DNA of 64,000 nucleotides from an uncultured Paracoccaceae bacterium (GCA_947501355.1 CANMVA010000001.1:1062001-1126000); one strand, 5' to 3'. Shown: positions 36,503-46,272, counted from the stretch's first letter. Notes: generated from the letters alone by a model not told the origin. A program made the numbers and translations.

Positions 36503-37894
36503 ATGGCGCAGGCCCCGGCAAAATTTCTGACGGGGAACCTTTTTAAGCATGTATCGGTAATGTCGCTGACGGCCTCGGTCGGCCTGATGGCGGTCTTTCT
36601 GGTCGACTTTATCGACATGGTCTTCATCTCGATGCTGGGCAAGGCAGAGCTTGCCGCCGCGGTCGGTTATGCCGGTGCAATCCTGTTTTTCACAACCTCG
36701 TTCAGCATCGGTCTGGCAATCGCAGCGGGAGCCTTGGTGGCGCGTGCTTTGGGCGAGGGCGATGAGGGTCTGGCCGCGCGTCGCACATCAACTTCGCTGA
36801 TCTATGGCGTTGTCTTCTCGGCCCCGTTTGCAGCGCTTGTGTGGCTGAACCTGCGGTTCTTTGCGGAACTTTTGGGGGCGACGGGCAATACGCTTGATCT
36901 GACGGTGCATTACTTGCAGATCATCGTGCCGTCCTTGCCTTTGCTGATGATCGGGATGATGGGCGGGGCGATCCTGCGCGCGCATGGGGATGCAAAACGC
37001 GCAATGATGGCGACGATCTATGCGGGCGTGGTCAACGCGATCCTCGATCCGATTTTAATCTTTGGGTTCGATCTGGAACTCACGGGTGCGGCGCTGGCCT
37101 CGGTCTGCGCGCGGGTTGCGATCGCGGCGACCGCGCTGCTGCCGATCATCAAGTATTACGGAGGGCTGAAGCTGCCGACATTCGCGTGTCTGGTGGAGGA
37201 TCTGCCGCCGACATTGACCATCGCGTTCCCTGCCATCCTGACGCAACTGGCCACGCCGGTCGGGCAGGCCTATGTCACCCGCGCGATGGCGGAATATGGT
37301 GAGGCAGCGGTGGCGGGCATGGCGATTGTCGGACGGCTGACGCCTGTCTCATTCGCGGTGATTTTCGCGCTGTCGGGGGCGATTGGTCCGATCATCGGGC
37401 AGAATTTCGGAGCCAAGGACAACGCCCGCGTCGAGGGGGCGTTTCTTGCGGGGATTGCCTTTACGGCACTGGTTGTCGTGGGCATCGCACTGGCGCTTTT
37501 CGGATTGCGTGGGCCGATTGTGGCGCTTTTCGATGCGGAAGGTATCACGCAGGAGCTGGTCTATCTTTTCTGTGGCCCGCTTGCGCTTTTGTTCTTCTTC
37601 AACGGGGTGTTGTTTGTCGCGAATGCGGCCTTCAACAATCTGGGTCGTCCGTTCTATTCCACCTGGGTGAATTGGGGTCGGCATACGCTTGGCACAATGC
37701 CGCTTGTGGCTCTATGCGCCTGGGCCTTTGGCGCGCCGGGGGTTTTGATCGGACAGGCGCTGGGCGGCGTTGTCTTCGGCACGGTTGCGTTCCTTCTGGC
37801 GCGCAAGGTCATTCGCGAGGGGCAGGATGCGGCGGATCGTGATCCGTTTGACCGCCAGGCCCGGCTGCTTAGCCTTTTGAACTTGCGGCGATGA
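36503..37894 (+). CDS. MATE-family multidrug/solute efflux transporter
   Basis: 463 residues with twelve membrane helices in two homologous halves, as in MATE transporters (MISMLGKAELAAAVGYAGAI-like start at about 45, PVGQAYVTRAMAEYG and GPIIGQNFGAKDNAR in the second half). These export organic cations or drugs with Na+ or H+ influx. It probably shares the gltX transcript. Its 3' end overlaps the convergent cyclotransferase-like gene by 26 bp. Confidence 0.9.
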   Translation: MAQAPAKFLTGNLFKHVSVMSLTASVGLMAVFLVDFIDMVFISMLGKAELAAAVGYAGAILFFTTSFSIGLAIAAGALVARALGEGDEGLAARRTSTSLIYGVVFSAPFAALVWLNLRFFAELLGATGNTLDLTVHYLQIIVPSLPLLMIGMMGGAILRAHGDAKRAMMATIYAGVVNAILDPILIFGFDLELTGAALASVCARVAIAATALLPIIKYYGGLKLPTFACLVEDLPPTLTIAFPAILTQLATPVGQAYVTRAMAEYGEAAVAGMAIVGRLTPVSFAVIFALSGAIGPIIGQNFGAKDNARVEGAFLAGIAFTALVVVGIALALFGLRGPIVALFDAEGITQELVYLFCGPLALLFFFNGVLFVANAAFNNLGRPFYSTWVNWGRHTLGTMPLVALCAWAFGAPGVLIGQALGGVVFGTVAFLLARKVIREGQDAADRDPFDRQARLLSLLNLRR

Positions 37895-38423
37895 AGTGAT
37901 CGACCAGCGCTGTTTCGTTTTTCGTGAGCGTTTGTGCGCGGGGATAGCGGGGTGCTGCGCGGTCGTTGAGGATCGGGGCGCCCCACCCATCGGTGGTTGC
38001 GAAGAACTGCGCGACGCCTTGTTCACCGAACCTGTGCAGATAGCCTTGCACCACCACATCCAGATAGCTGAGCAGGATCGGATGGTCGACTGAGGGCGCG
38101 ATATGGGCGTCATCGGGGATCGCGTAGACAGCAGTTTCGCTTGGCATATCGGAGGCGGTGACCAAGGGCGTCACATTGTGACGGTGATATGCGTATTCAC
38201 GTGCGTCAAGGGCCTGCCAATTGGCATCGGGGACGGCTGCGATGAGGCCATCAAGCGTGGTGGCGGGGTCGGGGCGCACTGTGAGGAACGCGGCGGTGCG
38301 GTGCGTTGTATGCCGCCACACGCGCCGCCAGCCTTGCAAACGGGCTTCCTGAACGCTGGGATAGCTGTGCGTGGCAGTATTCACTAACGATCCGTAGCCG
38401 AAGAAATGCGGATGGTGGATCAT
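37869..38423 (-). CDS. Gamma-glutamylcyclotransferase-like protein
   Basis: 184 residues. The N-terminus FFGYGSLVN is the substrate loop of the GGCT/AIG2 fold (YGSL), followed by WRRVWRHTTHRTAAFLTV and LDAREYAYHR, where Glu is expected as the catalytic acid. Such proteins cleave gamma-glutamyl amides or glutathione; activity is inferred. The start overlaps the stop of the ABC permease gene (ATGA), so it is the third gene of the exporter operon. Confidence 0.8.
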   Translation of the reverse strand: MIHHPHFFGYGSLVNTATHSYPSVQEARLQGWRRVWRHTTHRTAAFLTVRPDPATTLDGLIAAVPDANWQALDAREYAYHRHNVTPLVTASDMPSETAVYAIPDDAHIAPSVDHPILLSYLDVVVQGYLHRFGEQGVAQFFATTDGWGAPILNDRAAPRYPRAQTLTKNETALVDHFIAASSKG

Positions 38424-40954
38424 TCTCGGGCGCGCAGGACTTGAGCAGGGCGTGCCGCGAGCGGTCGCAAGGCGAAGGCCAGACCGGCGAAGAGTGTCGC
38501 TAATACACCGCCGATCACGATGACCAGTGCATTCGGCCAGATTACGGAGAAAGACGTCTCCATCACGAAGGTGGTGACGGCCCAGCCTGCGGTGATCCCG
38601 GCGGCAATGGCGACAAGGCCTGCGCCTGCACCCAACAGGGCCGCGCGCAGGGCAAAGCTGGACAGGATACGCCCACGGGATGCGCCGATGGTCTTGAGGA
38701 CGGCGGCTTCATAAGTGCGGGCGCGTTCTCCGGCGGCTGCGGCTCCGATCAGGACCAAAAATCCGGTGAGCAAGGTCGCAGAGGCCCCATAAGATGTGGC
38801 GGCGGCCAGTCCCGCCAGCACGTCAGAGACGCGGTCGATGGCATCGCGTACACGCACGGCGGTGATGTTGGGAAAGAGATTGGCGAGTTCCCGGAGGATG
38901 CCTGCTTCGGCGTCCTCATCAGCGTAGACGGTGGCGATATGGGTATGGGGCGCGCCAGCCAATGCGCCTGGGTTCATCGATAGGATGAAACCTATCCCGG
39001 CGGTGGAGAAATCGACCTCTCGGAAAGAGGCAATCGTGCCTGTGATGTCGCGGCCAAGAATGTTGACGGTCATCGTGTCGCCAAGGGCGAGGCCCATTTC
39101 CTCGGCTTCCTCGGCGGCGAAGCTGATGAGGGGTGGGCCGGTGTAGTTCTCCGGCCACCATTCGCCTGCGGTGAGCGTTGTATTCTCAGGCTGCGCGTCG
39201 GTGTAGGTCACGCCCCTGTCGCCATCCAAAACCCAATGCCCGCCAGCGACATCGCGGGCCGGGCGATCATTTATGCGGGTGATGATGCCGCGCAACATTG
39301 GCGCACTGTCGACGCGGCTCACGGCGTCGTTGGCGTCAAGGCGCGCGCGAAATTCCGGCAGTTGGTCGTTTTGGATGTCGACGAAGAAGTAGCTGGGGGC
39401 GACCTCCGGCAGGTCTCCGGCGATGGCATTGCGCAGGTTGCCGTCGATCTGGCCGACAGCGGCGAGGACCGACAGGCCAAGGCCAAGGGATAGCACGACG
39501 GATGTGGCTTCCTCGCGCGGGCCGCCGATAGAGCCGAGCGCAAGGCGCAGCGCGGTGCGTCCGCGGGTTGACCTCAGCTTGGTGGCGCGGCGGGCAAGTG
39601 AGCGGATGCCCATCGCGGCGAGGGTCAGGACCATAAGGACGCCGACGATGCCACCAGCGGTCGCGAGCGTCAGGGTCATGGCGTCAGAGAACCAGATGGC
39701 GATCCAGATCAGCGCGGCGAGCAGTGCGGAGATTGCAATCAGGTAAGGCCATGCAGGCAGCAGCCTTCCGCTGCCCAAGGCATCTCGGAAGAGGGTCGCA
39801 GCGCGGATGTCATCGGTGCGGGCAAGAGGCCAGAGCGTGAAGATGAGGGCCGCAAGGGCGCCGTAGATCGCGGCCTCCAGAAGGGGGGCAGGGTAGATCG
39901 CGAAGACGGCGGGGATGGGCAGACGCGCCTCGATGATCGGGGAGAGGAGCAGGGGGAGGCCCGCCCCCAAGGCGAGGCCCATGAGGATGCCAAGGATCGT
40001 AAGAGCGCCGATCTGCAGGAAATAGGTCTGAAAGATCGTGCGACGGTCTGCGCCAAGGGTTTTCAGCGTCGCGATCACGCCGGTTTTGCCTGACAGGTAT
40101 GCGCGCACGGCCGCAGAGACGCCGACGCCGCCGACGGCAAGGCCAGAGAGACCCACCAGCACCAGAAATGCACCAAGCCGGTCGACAAATTGCTGCACGC
40201 CCGGCGCGCCGTTTCGGGCGTCGGTCCAGCGCAATCCGCTGGCCTCGAAAAGGTCTTCGGCCTCATCTTCGAGCGCTTCCAGCGGGGCGGCGTCCGGTAG
40301 ATCAAGCCGGTACTTCGTCGAGAAAAGTGTGCCTGCGCCGAGCAGGCTTGACTCCGCAAGGTCCTCGGTGCGGACGATGGTGCGGGGGCCAAGGGCAAAG
40401 CCGCCTGCGGCGCTGTCGGGCTCGGTGACGAGTGTGGCTGACAGGATGAAATCTTGCGTGCCGAGGCGGAACGTATCCCCGACTTCCAACCCAAGACGGT
40501 CTTTGAGCACCCGTTCCATCACCGCGCCGGGCAGAGTTTCCGTGCCAGCCAGAGCGTCGGGCAGGGAGATTGGCGGATCAAGCACGACCTCTCCGACCAG
40601 AGGGTAGGCCGTATCAACGGATTTGATCTGGGTCAGGCCGCGTTCGGCTCCGGTGGGTCTGTCGACAACGGCCATGGATCGGAAATCAGTGACTTCCGAG
40701 ACCGCATCGGCCTGGCGGTTCATCCACGCGCGTTCTTCGTCAGTTGCGAAGCGGTAGGTGAACTCCAACTCGGCGTCGCCACCCAAAAGAGCGGCACCCT
40801 CGCGCTCAAGCCCGGCTTGGATCGACGTGCGAACAGACCCGACGGCGGCAATCGCGGCCACGCCAAGGGCTAGGCAGGCGAGAAAGATGCGAAAGCCCCG
40901 CAAGCCGCCGCGCAGCTCGCGACGGGCGAAGCGGGCGGCAATCGCAAGGCTCAT
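38420..40954 (-). CDS. FtsX/YbbP-type ABC transporter permease
   Basis: 844 residues with ten predicted helices in the arrangement of the YbbP/LolE-like FtsX family: one N-terminal helix, a large periplasmic domain (about 45-245), a group of helices, a second periplasmic domain (about 500-690) and final helices. GVGVSAAVRAYLSGKTGVIATLKTLGA and the second copy ARTYEAAVLKTIGASRG are the conserved FtsX segments. The family performs mechanotransmission or lipoprotein/lipid export rather than uptake. It overlaps the ATPase gene by 4 bp. Confidence 0.88.
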   Translation of the reverse strand: MSLAIAARFARRELRGGLRGFRIFLACLALGVAAIAAVGSVRTSIQAGLEREGAALLGGDAELEFTYRFATDEERAWMNRQADAVSEVTDFRSMAVVDRPTGAERGLTQIKSVDTAYPLVGEVVLDPPISLPDALAGTETLPGAVMERVLKDRLGLEVGDTFRLGTQDFILSATLVTEPDSAAGGFALGPRTIVRTEDLAESSLLGAGTLFSTKYRLDLPDAAPLEALEDEAEDLFEASGLRWTDARNGAPGVQQFVDRLGAFLVLVGLSGLAVGGVGVSAAVRAYLSGKTGVIATLKTLGADRRTIFQTYFLQIGALTILGILMGLALGAGLPLLLSPIIEARLPIPAVFAIYPAPLLEAAIYGALAALIFTLWPLARTDDIRAATLFRDALGSGRLLPAWPYLIAISALLAALIWIAIWFSDAMTLTLATAGGIVGVLMVLTLAAMGIRSLARRATKLRSTRGRTALRLALGSIGGPREEATSVVLSLGLGLSVLAAVGQIDGNLRNAIAGDLPEVAPSYFFVDIQNDQLPEFRARLDANDAVSRVDSAPMLRGIITRINDRPARDVAGGHWVLDGDRGVTYTDAQPENTTLTAGEWWPENYTGPPLISFAAEEAEEMGLALGDTMTVNILGRDITGTIASFREVDFSTAGIGFILSMNPGALAGAPHTHIATVYADEDAEAGILRELANLFPNITAVRVRDAIDRVSDVLAGLAAATSYGASATLLTGFLVLIGAAAAGERARTYEAAVLKTIGASRGRILSSFALRAALLGAGAGLVAIAAGITAGWAVTTFVMETSFSVIWPNALVIVIGGVLATLFAGLAFALRPLAARPAQVLRARE

Positions 40955-41646
40955 TCGGCAGCATCCTGTGCGAGCGCTTCGTCTACCCGACCATCGCGCA
41001 GGTGCACCGTGCGATCACAGCGGGCCGCCAGCTCGGGGGCGTGGGTGACCAGGACAAGTGTCGCGCCATGCCGGTCGCGCAAGCCAAAAAGCATGTCGAT
41101 GATTGCGGCGCCGTTCGGGCCATCCAGATTGCCGGTCGGTTCATCGGCCAGAAGGATATCCGGGCGTGGCGCAGAGGCGCGCGCGAGTGCCACGCGCTGT
41201 TGCTCGCCACCCGACATTTGGGTTGGATAATGGTCGACCCGGTGCGACAGACCCACTGCGTTCAACTCATCCTCGGCTCGGTCAAACGCATCCGCGTGGC
41301 CTGCAAGCTCAAGCGGGACAGCAACATTTTCGAGCGCTGTCATTGTGGGGATCAGGTGGAACGACTGGAACACCACGCCCATATGGTCGCGCCGAAAACG
41401 TGCCAGAGCGTCCTCATTCATCCGGGTGAGGTCGCGTCCAAGCGCCAGAACGCTGCCGCCTGTCGCCGTCTCCAACCCGCCCATCAGCATCAAGAGCGAC
41501 GACTTGCCGGAGCCGGAGGGGCCAACGAGGCCCAGCGTCTCACCTTTGTGAACGTCGAGCGTGATTCCGTGAAGGATATCGACCCGCCCGGCATTGCCAT
41601 CCAGCGACAAGCGCGCATCTTTAAGGGAAAGGACGGGTTCGGACAT
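40951..41646 (-). CDS. ABC transporter ATP-binding protein (YbbA-like)
   Basis: 231 residues from the ATG at 41646 (MSEPVLSLKDARLSL). Walker A is GPSGSGKSS, signature MSGGEQQRVALARA, Walker B ILLADEPTGNLD, and the switch His is in VTHAPELA. It drives the permease beside it, as YbbA does YbbP. In E. coli the ybbA-ybbP pair also lies head to head with tesA, exactly as here. The reading frame continues 81 bp upstream through tesA, but the normal start coincides with the CATG shared with tesA. Confidence 0.9.
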   Translation of the reverse strand: MSEPVLSLKDARLSLDGNAGRVDILHGITLDVHKGETLGLVGPSGSGKSSLLMLMGGLETATGGSVLALGRDLTRMNEDALARFRRDHMGVVFQSFHLIPTMTALENVAVPLELAGHADAFDRAEDELNAVGLSHRVDHYPTQMSGGEQQRVALARASAPRPDILLADEPTGNLDGPNGAAIIDMLFGLRDRHGATLVLVTHAPELAARCDRTVHLRDGRVDEALAQDAAE

Positions 41647-42334
41647 GAAAGGACGCCTGCTGATGTTGGTTGCTTTGGGATATGGGGCGCAGGCTTGGGC
41701 GCGCAACCTGATCGCGCTGTTTTTCATGGTTTTTGCAAGTATGGCCGTGGCTGACCCGCTGCGGATCGCGGCTTTGGGCGACAGTCTGACCCAAGGGTAT
41801 GGGCTGATGGAGCAGGATGGCTTTGTGCCTCAGTTGCAAACTTGGCTTGACGAGAATGATGTCGCTGCGACGGTCGTGAATGCGGGCGTGTCGGGGGATA
41901 CGACACAAGGCGGATTATCGCGCATTGAGTGGACGTTGACGCCGGATATCGGCGCTTTGATCGTGGCTTTGGGTGGAAATGACGTGCTGCGCGGGCTTGA
42001 TCCTGCGGTCAGTCGCGCGAATTTGCGCAGTATCTTAGAGGTGGCTCAGGCCCGCGAGGTGCCGGTTCTGCTGATCGGAATGGAAGCGCCGGGGAACTAC
42101 GGGCCGGAGTATAAGCAAGCCTTTGATGCGATGTATCCGGAGCTGGCCGAAGAGTTCGGGGCGCGGCATCTTGAGAGCTTCTTTGCAGGCCTTATGGGCG
42201 ACAGCGATGATCCCGCTGATCTGGTGCAATACATGCAGCCGGACGGCATTCATCCGAATGCAGACGGTGTAGCGAAGATTGTGGAAGCTGTGGGGCCTGA
42301 AGTGCAGGCCTTGGTTGATCCGCTCATTAACTAA
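41645..42334 (+). CDS. tesA: SGNH-family arylesterase / lysophospholipase TesA-like
   Basis: About 229 residues. After a hydrophobic export signal (through MVFASMAVA, cleavage near residue 37) come the SGNH blocks: GDSLTQGYG with the nucleophile Ser, VALGGNDVLRG with Gly/Asn, and DGIHPNADG with Asp and His. E. coli TesA is a periplasmic thioesterase, protease and lysophospholipase. The ATG at 41645 lies in the CATG that also starts the divergent ABC gene; the in-frame ATG at 41663, behind AAAGGA, is a real alternative and gives a shorter signal. Confidence 0.86.
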   Translation: MKGRLLMLVALGYGAQAWARNLIALFFMVFASMAVADPLRIAALGDSLTQGYGLMEQDGFVPQLQTWLDENDVAATVVNAGVSGDTTQGGLSRIEWTLTPDIGALIVALGGNDVLRGLDPAVSRANLRSILEVAQAREVPVLLIGMEAPGNYGPEYKQAFDAMYPELAEEFGARHLESFFAGLMGDSDDPADLVQYMQPDGIHPNADGVAKIVEAVGPEVQALVDPLIN

Positions 42335-42350
42335 GCAGGATCAAGGAGTT

Positions 42351-42375
42351 GGGCGGCCCCGATGTGGAACCGCCC
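42351..42375. terminator. Possible bidirectional hairpin between tesA and the cold-shock gene
   Basis: GGGCGG (42351-42356) pairs with CCGCCC (42370-42375) around a 13-base loop that itself can pair CC with GG. It lies between convergent stops; no T run follows on either strand. Confidence 0.4.
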
Positions 42376-42383
42376 GGAATGCT

Positions 42384-42590
42384 TTAGGCCAGTGCGAGGT
42401 TCGCAGCAGCTTCGCGGCCATTGCGGCCTTCTTCGACGTCGAACGTCACTTTCTGGTTGTCGGCAAGGCCGGTCAGACCAGCGCGCTCAACAGCGGAAAT
42501 GTGAACAAAAACGTCTTTGCCGCCATCATCGGGGGCAATAAAGCCGTAGCCTTTTGTGGTGTTGAACCATTTAACGGTGCCATTGGCCAT
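42384..42590 (-). CDS. Cold-shock domain protein (CspA family)
   Basis: 68 residues, the normal length. It has the nucleic-acid motifs KGYGFIAP (about 13-20) and VFVHISA (about 27-33) and starts with GTVKWFN. It binds single-stranded RNA and DNA as an RNA chaperone. A strong AAGGAGA lies before the ATG. Genes of this type usually have long 5' leaders, and the gap upstream could hold one. Confidence 0.95.
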   Translation of the reverse strand: MANGTVKWFNTTKGYGFIAPDDGGKDVFVHISAVERAGLTGLADNQKVTFDVEEGRNGREAAANLALA

Positions 42591-42946
42591 CCGTCTGTCT
42601 CCTTCAATTAACTGCCCACAGGATGTGGCAGGTCGGCTTGGTCATGCGTTTCAACTGACTGGGCCGGGTAGGAGCAGGTGGTCGAATAGCGGTAACGGTC
42701 GCATCCCCCAAATGGGGGGTGAGGGGCGATAAAGCAAGTGAAATAAATATGAAAGGCAGGCTTAGTTTCGATCTTTCACATCTCTTGCGTACGCTTGATA
42801 CAGGCAGTCTGCTGCAATTTGCACAGTTGTAAAAGTATAACCACAGGTTATATCTCACAAGCGGGCATGCGCTGGGCTAACTCCGAGTTGCCATACGGCG
42901 GCAGCGTCCTTTGCGGCGTGACACAGGAGCCAGGGGCCCGCACTTT
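42591..42946. other. 356-bp gap upstream of the cold-shock gene and downstream of the DUF3800 gene
   Basis: No gene is supported. The part nearest the cold-shock gene (to about 42790) should hold its promoter and leader; it contains a tight palindrome CCCCCA-AA-TGGGGG (42705-42718). Further up, TATAACC-ACA-GGTTATA (42836-42852) is a perfect 7-bp inverted repeat that looks like an operator. From 42750 on the sequence becomes AT-richer, matching the foreign-looking DUF3800 gene. No terminator with a T run is seen after the DUF3800 stop. Confidence 0.5.
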
Positions 42947-43750
42947 TTATTCGAGAATTTCGAGTAGGTGCCTTACGTTAGGCTTTGAAAAAGAAGTACT
43001 TGGCACAATTGTAAGACCGCAATTGCGCAGCCTTTTATCCTTGGTCCGGATATATCTTGATCGAAGCAATGATGCATATCTTGTTTCATTGTCTCCATAC
43101 ATATTTTCTTCGAGGGCGGCATATGTTGCGCTCGTGACTACATCAGCAAGCTGGAGACCGGCGCGATTACTATGGTCTTCAACCTTGACGTCTTCTGGGT
43201 GTAGGGCGGTCCAATCTATTGATCTGACCGGGCGAATGACTTCTTTTCCGTCTCTCATAAGGAATAAGTAGTCGCGCATAACCTCATAGTCTGTTCCTCC
43301 GCGCTTCGAGAAGGTGACGGTAATTCTACAATTTCGTCCGTTGCTTTTGTCGACACATGCCGATGTCAAACGCTCCAGCAGGTAACGCACGAGATAGTTG
43401 TATAGATGACCCTTGGATTTATAGATCTTCAAAAGATCGGGTCTCAATTCTGGAATTGTGGTTTTGTCTGAACCAACGACACAAGCGCCAAAACGTTTGG
43501 TGGATAGCATTCGGCAAGCCGCGACCCTTTGCTCATGCCTTAGTTTGTTGAAGTGTAGGTCGCGCCTTCTTTTGAAGGGGAATGCGTCCATGATTTCGTC
43601 ACGCCATTGCGGCAGGTGACAATCATTCTCTCGTGATACGACGATACCTCCCAAAAGAAGCCAATTAGATTGGCCACCTTTGTTTGTAGACGCCAACTTT
43701 CCAAAGCCTTCATCTCCCGCTTCATCAATGTAAACAAAGTACTCGTCCAA
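42947..43750 (-). CDS. DUF3800 domain protein
   Basis: 267 residues. It begins YIDEAGD (7-13), the hallmark of DUF3800, and ends with AGLQLADVVTSATYAAL; these acidic positions suggest an RNase H-like fold with metal-dependent nuclease activity, which is inference. No function is established for the family, though members are often found in variable or defence-like loci. The start is TTG; the AGGA of its ribosome binding site begins inside the ettA stop codon (TAGGA, 43765-43761), so it is probably translated from the ettA message. Codon use is much AT-richer than in any neighbour, a sign of transfer. Confidence 0.8.
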   Translation of the reverse strand: MDEYFVYIDEAGDEGFGKLASTNKGGQSNWLLLGGIVVSRENDCHLPQWRDEIMDAFPFKRRRDLHFNKLRHEQRVAACRMLSTKRFGACVVGSDKTTIPELRPDLLKIYKSKGHLYNYLVRYLLERLTSACVDKSNGRNCRITVTFSKRGGTDYEVMRDYLFLMRDGKEVIRPVRSIDWTALHPEDVKVEDHSNRAGLQLADVVTSATYAALEENMYGDNETRYASLLRSRYIRTKDKRLRNCGLTIVPSTSFSKPNVRHLLEILE

Positions 43751-43762
43751 GTTTTAATTGTC

Positions 43763-45418
43763 CTATCGCACGAACTTCTTGTGTTTGATCCGCTTGGGCT
43801 CCAGCGCATCGGCTCCCAAACGACGCTTCTTGTCTTCCTCGTAATCCTCGAAGTTACCTTCGAACCATTCGACATGGGCCTCGCCTTCAAAGGCAAGGAT
43901 ATGCGTGCAGATGCGGTCGAGGAAGAAACGGTCGTGGGAGATGACGACGGCGCAGCCGGCGAAGTCGACCAGCGCGTCTTCTAGGGCGCGGAGGGTTTCG
44001 ACGTCGAGGTCGTTGGTCGGTTCGTCGAGCAGCAGCACGTTACCACCCGAGCGGAGGAGTTTGGCCATGTGGACGCGGTTGCGTTCGCCACCCGAGAGCA
44101 AGCCGACCTTTTTCTGCTGATCGCCGCCTTTGAAGTTGAAGGCCGAGCAGTAGGCGCGGGAGTTCATTTCGGCGTCGCCCAGCTGGATGATGTCATTGCC
44201 GTCGGAGATCACCTCCCACACGGTTTTGTCTTCGGGCAGCGCGTCGCGGGTCTGATCGACATAGGAAAGCTGGACCGTGTCGCCATATTCCAACGTGCCG
44301 TCATCGGGTTGCTCTTGCCCGGTCATCATGCGGAAGAGGGTGGTCTTACCCGCACCGTTCGGGCCGATCACGCCGACGATACCGCCGGGGGGGAGAGCGA
44401 AGGTGAGGTCTTCGACGAGCAGCTTGTCACCCATGGCTTTCTTGAGGCCGTTCACCTCGATCACCTTGCCGCCAAGGCGGGGGCCGTTGGGGATGATGAT
44501 CTGAGCGCGGCCGAGTTTTTCACGCTCGGACTGGTTGGCCAGATCATTATAGGCGTTGATGCGGGCCTTGGATTTGGCTTGGCGGGCCTTGGGGGATTGG
44601 CGCATCCATTCGAGCTCGCGTTCGAGCGTTTTCTGCTTGGATTTGTCCTCGCGGGCTTCTTGTTCGAGGCGCTTGGCTTTCTGTTCGAGCCAGGACGAAT
44701 AGTTGCCTTCCCAAGGCACACCGGAGCCGCGATCGAGTTCGAGGATCCAGCCGGTGATGTCATCGAGGAAATACCGGTCGTGGGTGACGATCAGGATTGT
44801 GCCTTTGTAATCAATCAGATGCTGCTGAAGCCATGCGATGGTCTCGGCATCGAGGTGGTTGGTCGGTTCGTCCAGAAGCAGCATTTCGGGCTGTTCGAGC
44901 AGCAGTTTGCAGAGCGCGACGCGGCGTTTCTCACCGCCCGACAGCGTGGTGACGTCGGCATCATCGGGCGGGCAGCGGAGCGCTTCCATCGAGACGTCGA
45001 TTTGGGCATCGAGGTCCCAGAGGTTCTGAGCGTCGATCTCGTCTTGTAGCTTGGCCATCTCTTCGGCGGTCTCGTCGGAGTAGTTCATCGCCAGTTCGTT
45101 GTAGCGATCAAGGATGTCTTTCTTGGCCTTAACGCCGAGCATGACGTTGCCGCGTACGTCGAGGCTGGCGTCGAGTTCCGGCTCTTGCGGGAGATAGCCG
45201 ACCTTGGCGCCCTCGGCTGCCCAGGCCTCCCCAGAGAAATCCTTGTCGATGCCAGCCATGATCCGCAGCAACGTCGATTTACCGGCACCGTTGACGCCGA
45301 CGACGCCGATTTTCACGCCGGGCAGAAAACTCAGACGGATGTTTTCAAAGCATTTTTTACCACCGGGATAGGTCTTTGAGACGCCGTCCATGTGGTAGAC
45401 ATATTGGTAGGCTGCCAT
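43763..45418 (-). CDS. ettA: Energy-dependent translational throttle protein EttA (ABC-F)
   Basis: 551 residues with two ABC ATPase domains joined by a charged linker (about 240-300, [19 protein letters not shown]). Walker A motifs are GVNGAGKST and GPNGAGKTT; signatures [11 protein letters not shown] and [11 protein letters not shown]; Walker [12 protein letters not shown] and [11 protein letters not shown]. There are no membrane helices. EttA binds the ribosomal E site and gates elongation by the ATP/ADP ratio. The C-terminal basic tail ([20 protein letters not shown]) is usual. Confidence 0.94.
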   Translation of the reverse strand: MAAYQYVYHMDGVSKTYPGGKKCFENIRLSFLPGVKIGVVGVNGAGKSTLLRIMAGIDKDFSGEAWAAEGAKVGYLPQEPELDASLDVRGNVMLGVKAKKDILDRYNELAMNYSDETAEEMAKLQDEIDAQNLWDLDAQIDVSMEALRCPPDDADVTTLSGGEKRRVALCKLLLEQPEMLLLDEPTNHLDAETIAWLQQHLIDYKGTILIVTHDRYFLDDITGWILELDRGSGVPWEGNYSSWLEQKAKRLEQEAREDKSKQKTLERELEWMRQSPKARQAKSKARINAYNDLANQSEREKLGRAQIIIPNGPRLGGKVIEVNGLKKAMGDKLLVEDLTFALPPGGIVGVIGPNGAGKTTLFRMMTGQEQPDDGTLEYGDTVQLSYVDQTRDALPEDKTVWEVISDGNDIIQLGDAEMNSRAYCSAFNFKGGDQQKKVGLLSGGERNRVHMAKLLRSGGNVLLLDEPTNDLDVETLRALEDALVDFAGCAVVISHDRFFLDRICTHILAFEGEAHVEWFEGNFEDYEEDKKRRLGADALEPKRIKHKKFVR

Positions 45419-45482
45419 GGGAAATACTCCGCTCGCGTGTCGCTGTCGGGCCTTAGATAGCGGGGCGTTTGGGTAAGGGCAA

Positions 45483-46178
45483 TCAGGTGGAGCGGCGGCG
45501 GAAGACCGGGCGCATCATTTGCTCTTCGCGGGCCAGCGCTGTGACGGCGGGCAGGAACGCATCTGCAGGGGTGTCCGCTGCGGTCGAGGCACGGGTGCCT
45601 TGGGTGCCGGTGAGCCAGAGATGGACCATCGCGTAGCCCAGCGAATAGCCGGCCCATTTGGGGAGGTGACCGGATCCGAAGAACCAGCGGGCATGGTTAT
45701 ATTCGGGATCAGCCCATTCGCGCAGGGCGGCCCCTGCGAGGGTGGGGAGCAATGCGTCGTCGATGGCGGCTTCCCAAGGTTCGGGGCCGGTGCCGTAGAC
45801 CTCGCGGACGAATTGACCGGCGAGGCCTTCGCTCACCAACGCTTCGCCGAGCGTGCGTCCGTAACCGGCGGCGTCCCAGCGCAGGGCGTGGTGCACCTCG
45901 TGGGCGATAGTGCGGGCAAGTGGGGCATCCAGATGGCGCTGCATCTGGGCGTTGTTGGGATCAAAGCTGAGCATGATAACGCCGGGGCGCGGGGAATGGC
46001 CGACATGGCCCAGTTGCGGAATGCTGTGTCCGGGGGTCGATTGGATCACGACATCAAGGCGCGGCAGAGGGACAACGGCGGCAAGACGCTCTTCGGTGAC
46101 GATGAGGGTGCGATTGATCTGCGGCAGGACAGGGTCCAGCGCGGCTCTTGCGTTCAGGTAGTGGACCGTCCAAACCAT
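45483..46178 (-). CDS. DUF2268-type predicted zinc protease
   Basis: 231 residues. [11 protein letters not shown] (His93, Glu94, His97) is an HExxH zinc site, and [13 protein letters not shown] supplies a Glu about 25 residues on, as in gluzincin-type DUF2268 proteins. No signal peptide is evident, so it is probably cytoplasmic. The biological substrate is unknown. It diverges from nadD over about 95 bp and stands alone after ettA. Confidence 0.78.
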   Translation of the reverse strand: MVWTVHYLNARAALDPVLPQINRTLIVTEERLAAVVPLPRLDVVIQSTPGHSIPQLGHVGHSPRPGVIMLSFDPNNAQMQRHLDAPLARTIAHEVHHALRWDAAGYGRTLGEALVSEGLAGQFVREVYGTGPEPWEAAIDDALLPTLAGAALREWADPEYNHARWFFGSGHLPKWAGYSLGYAMVHLWLTGTQGTRASTAADTPADAFLPAVTALAREEQMMRPVFRRRST

Positions 46179-46272
46179 GAGGCTACGCTAGGCGGCGGCT
46201 TTCAGCTTGCCCAGCGGCAAAGAGAGCATCCATCGGGCCACCGGCAGGATGTTGCGCGAAAGGAAAGACGCG

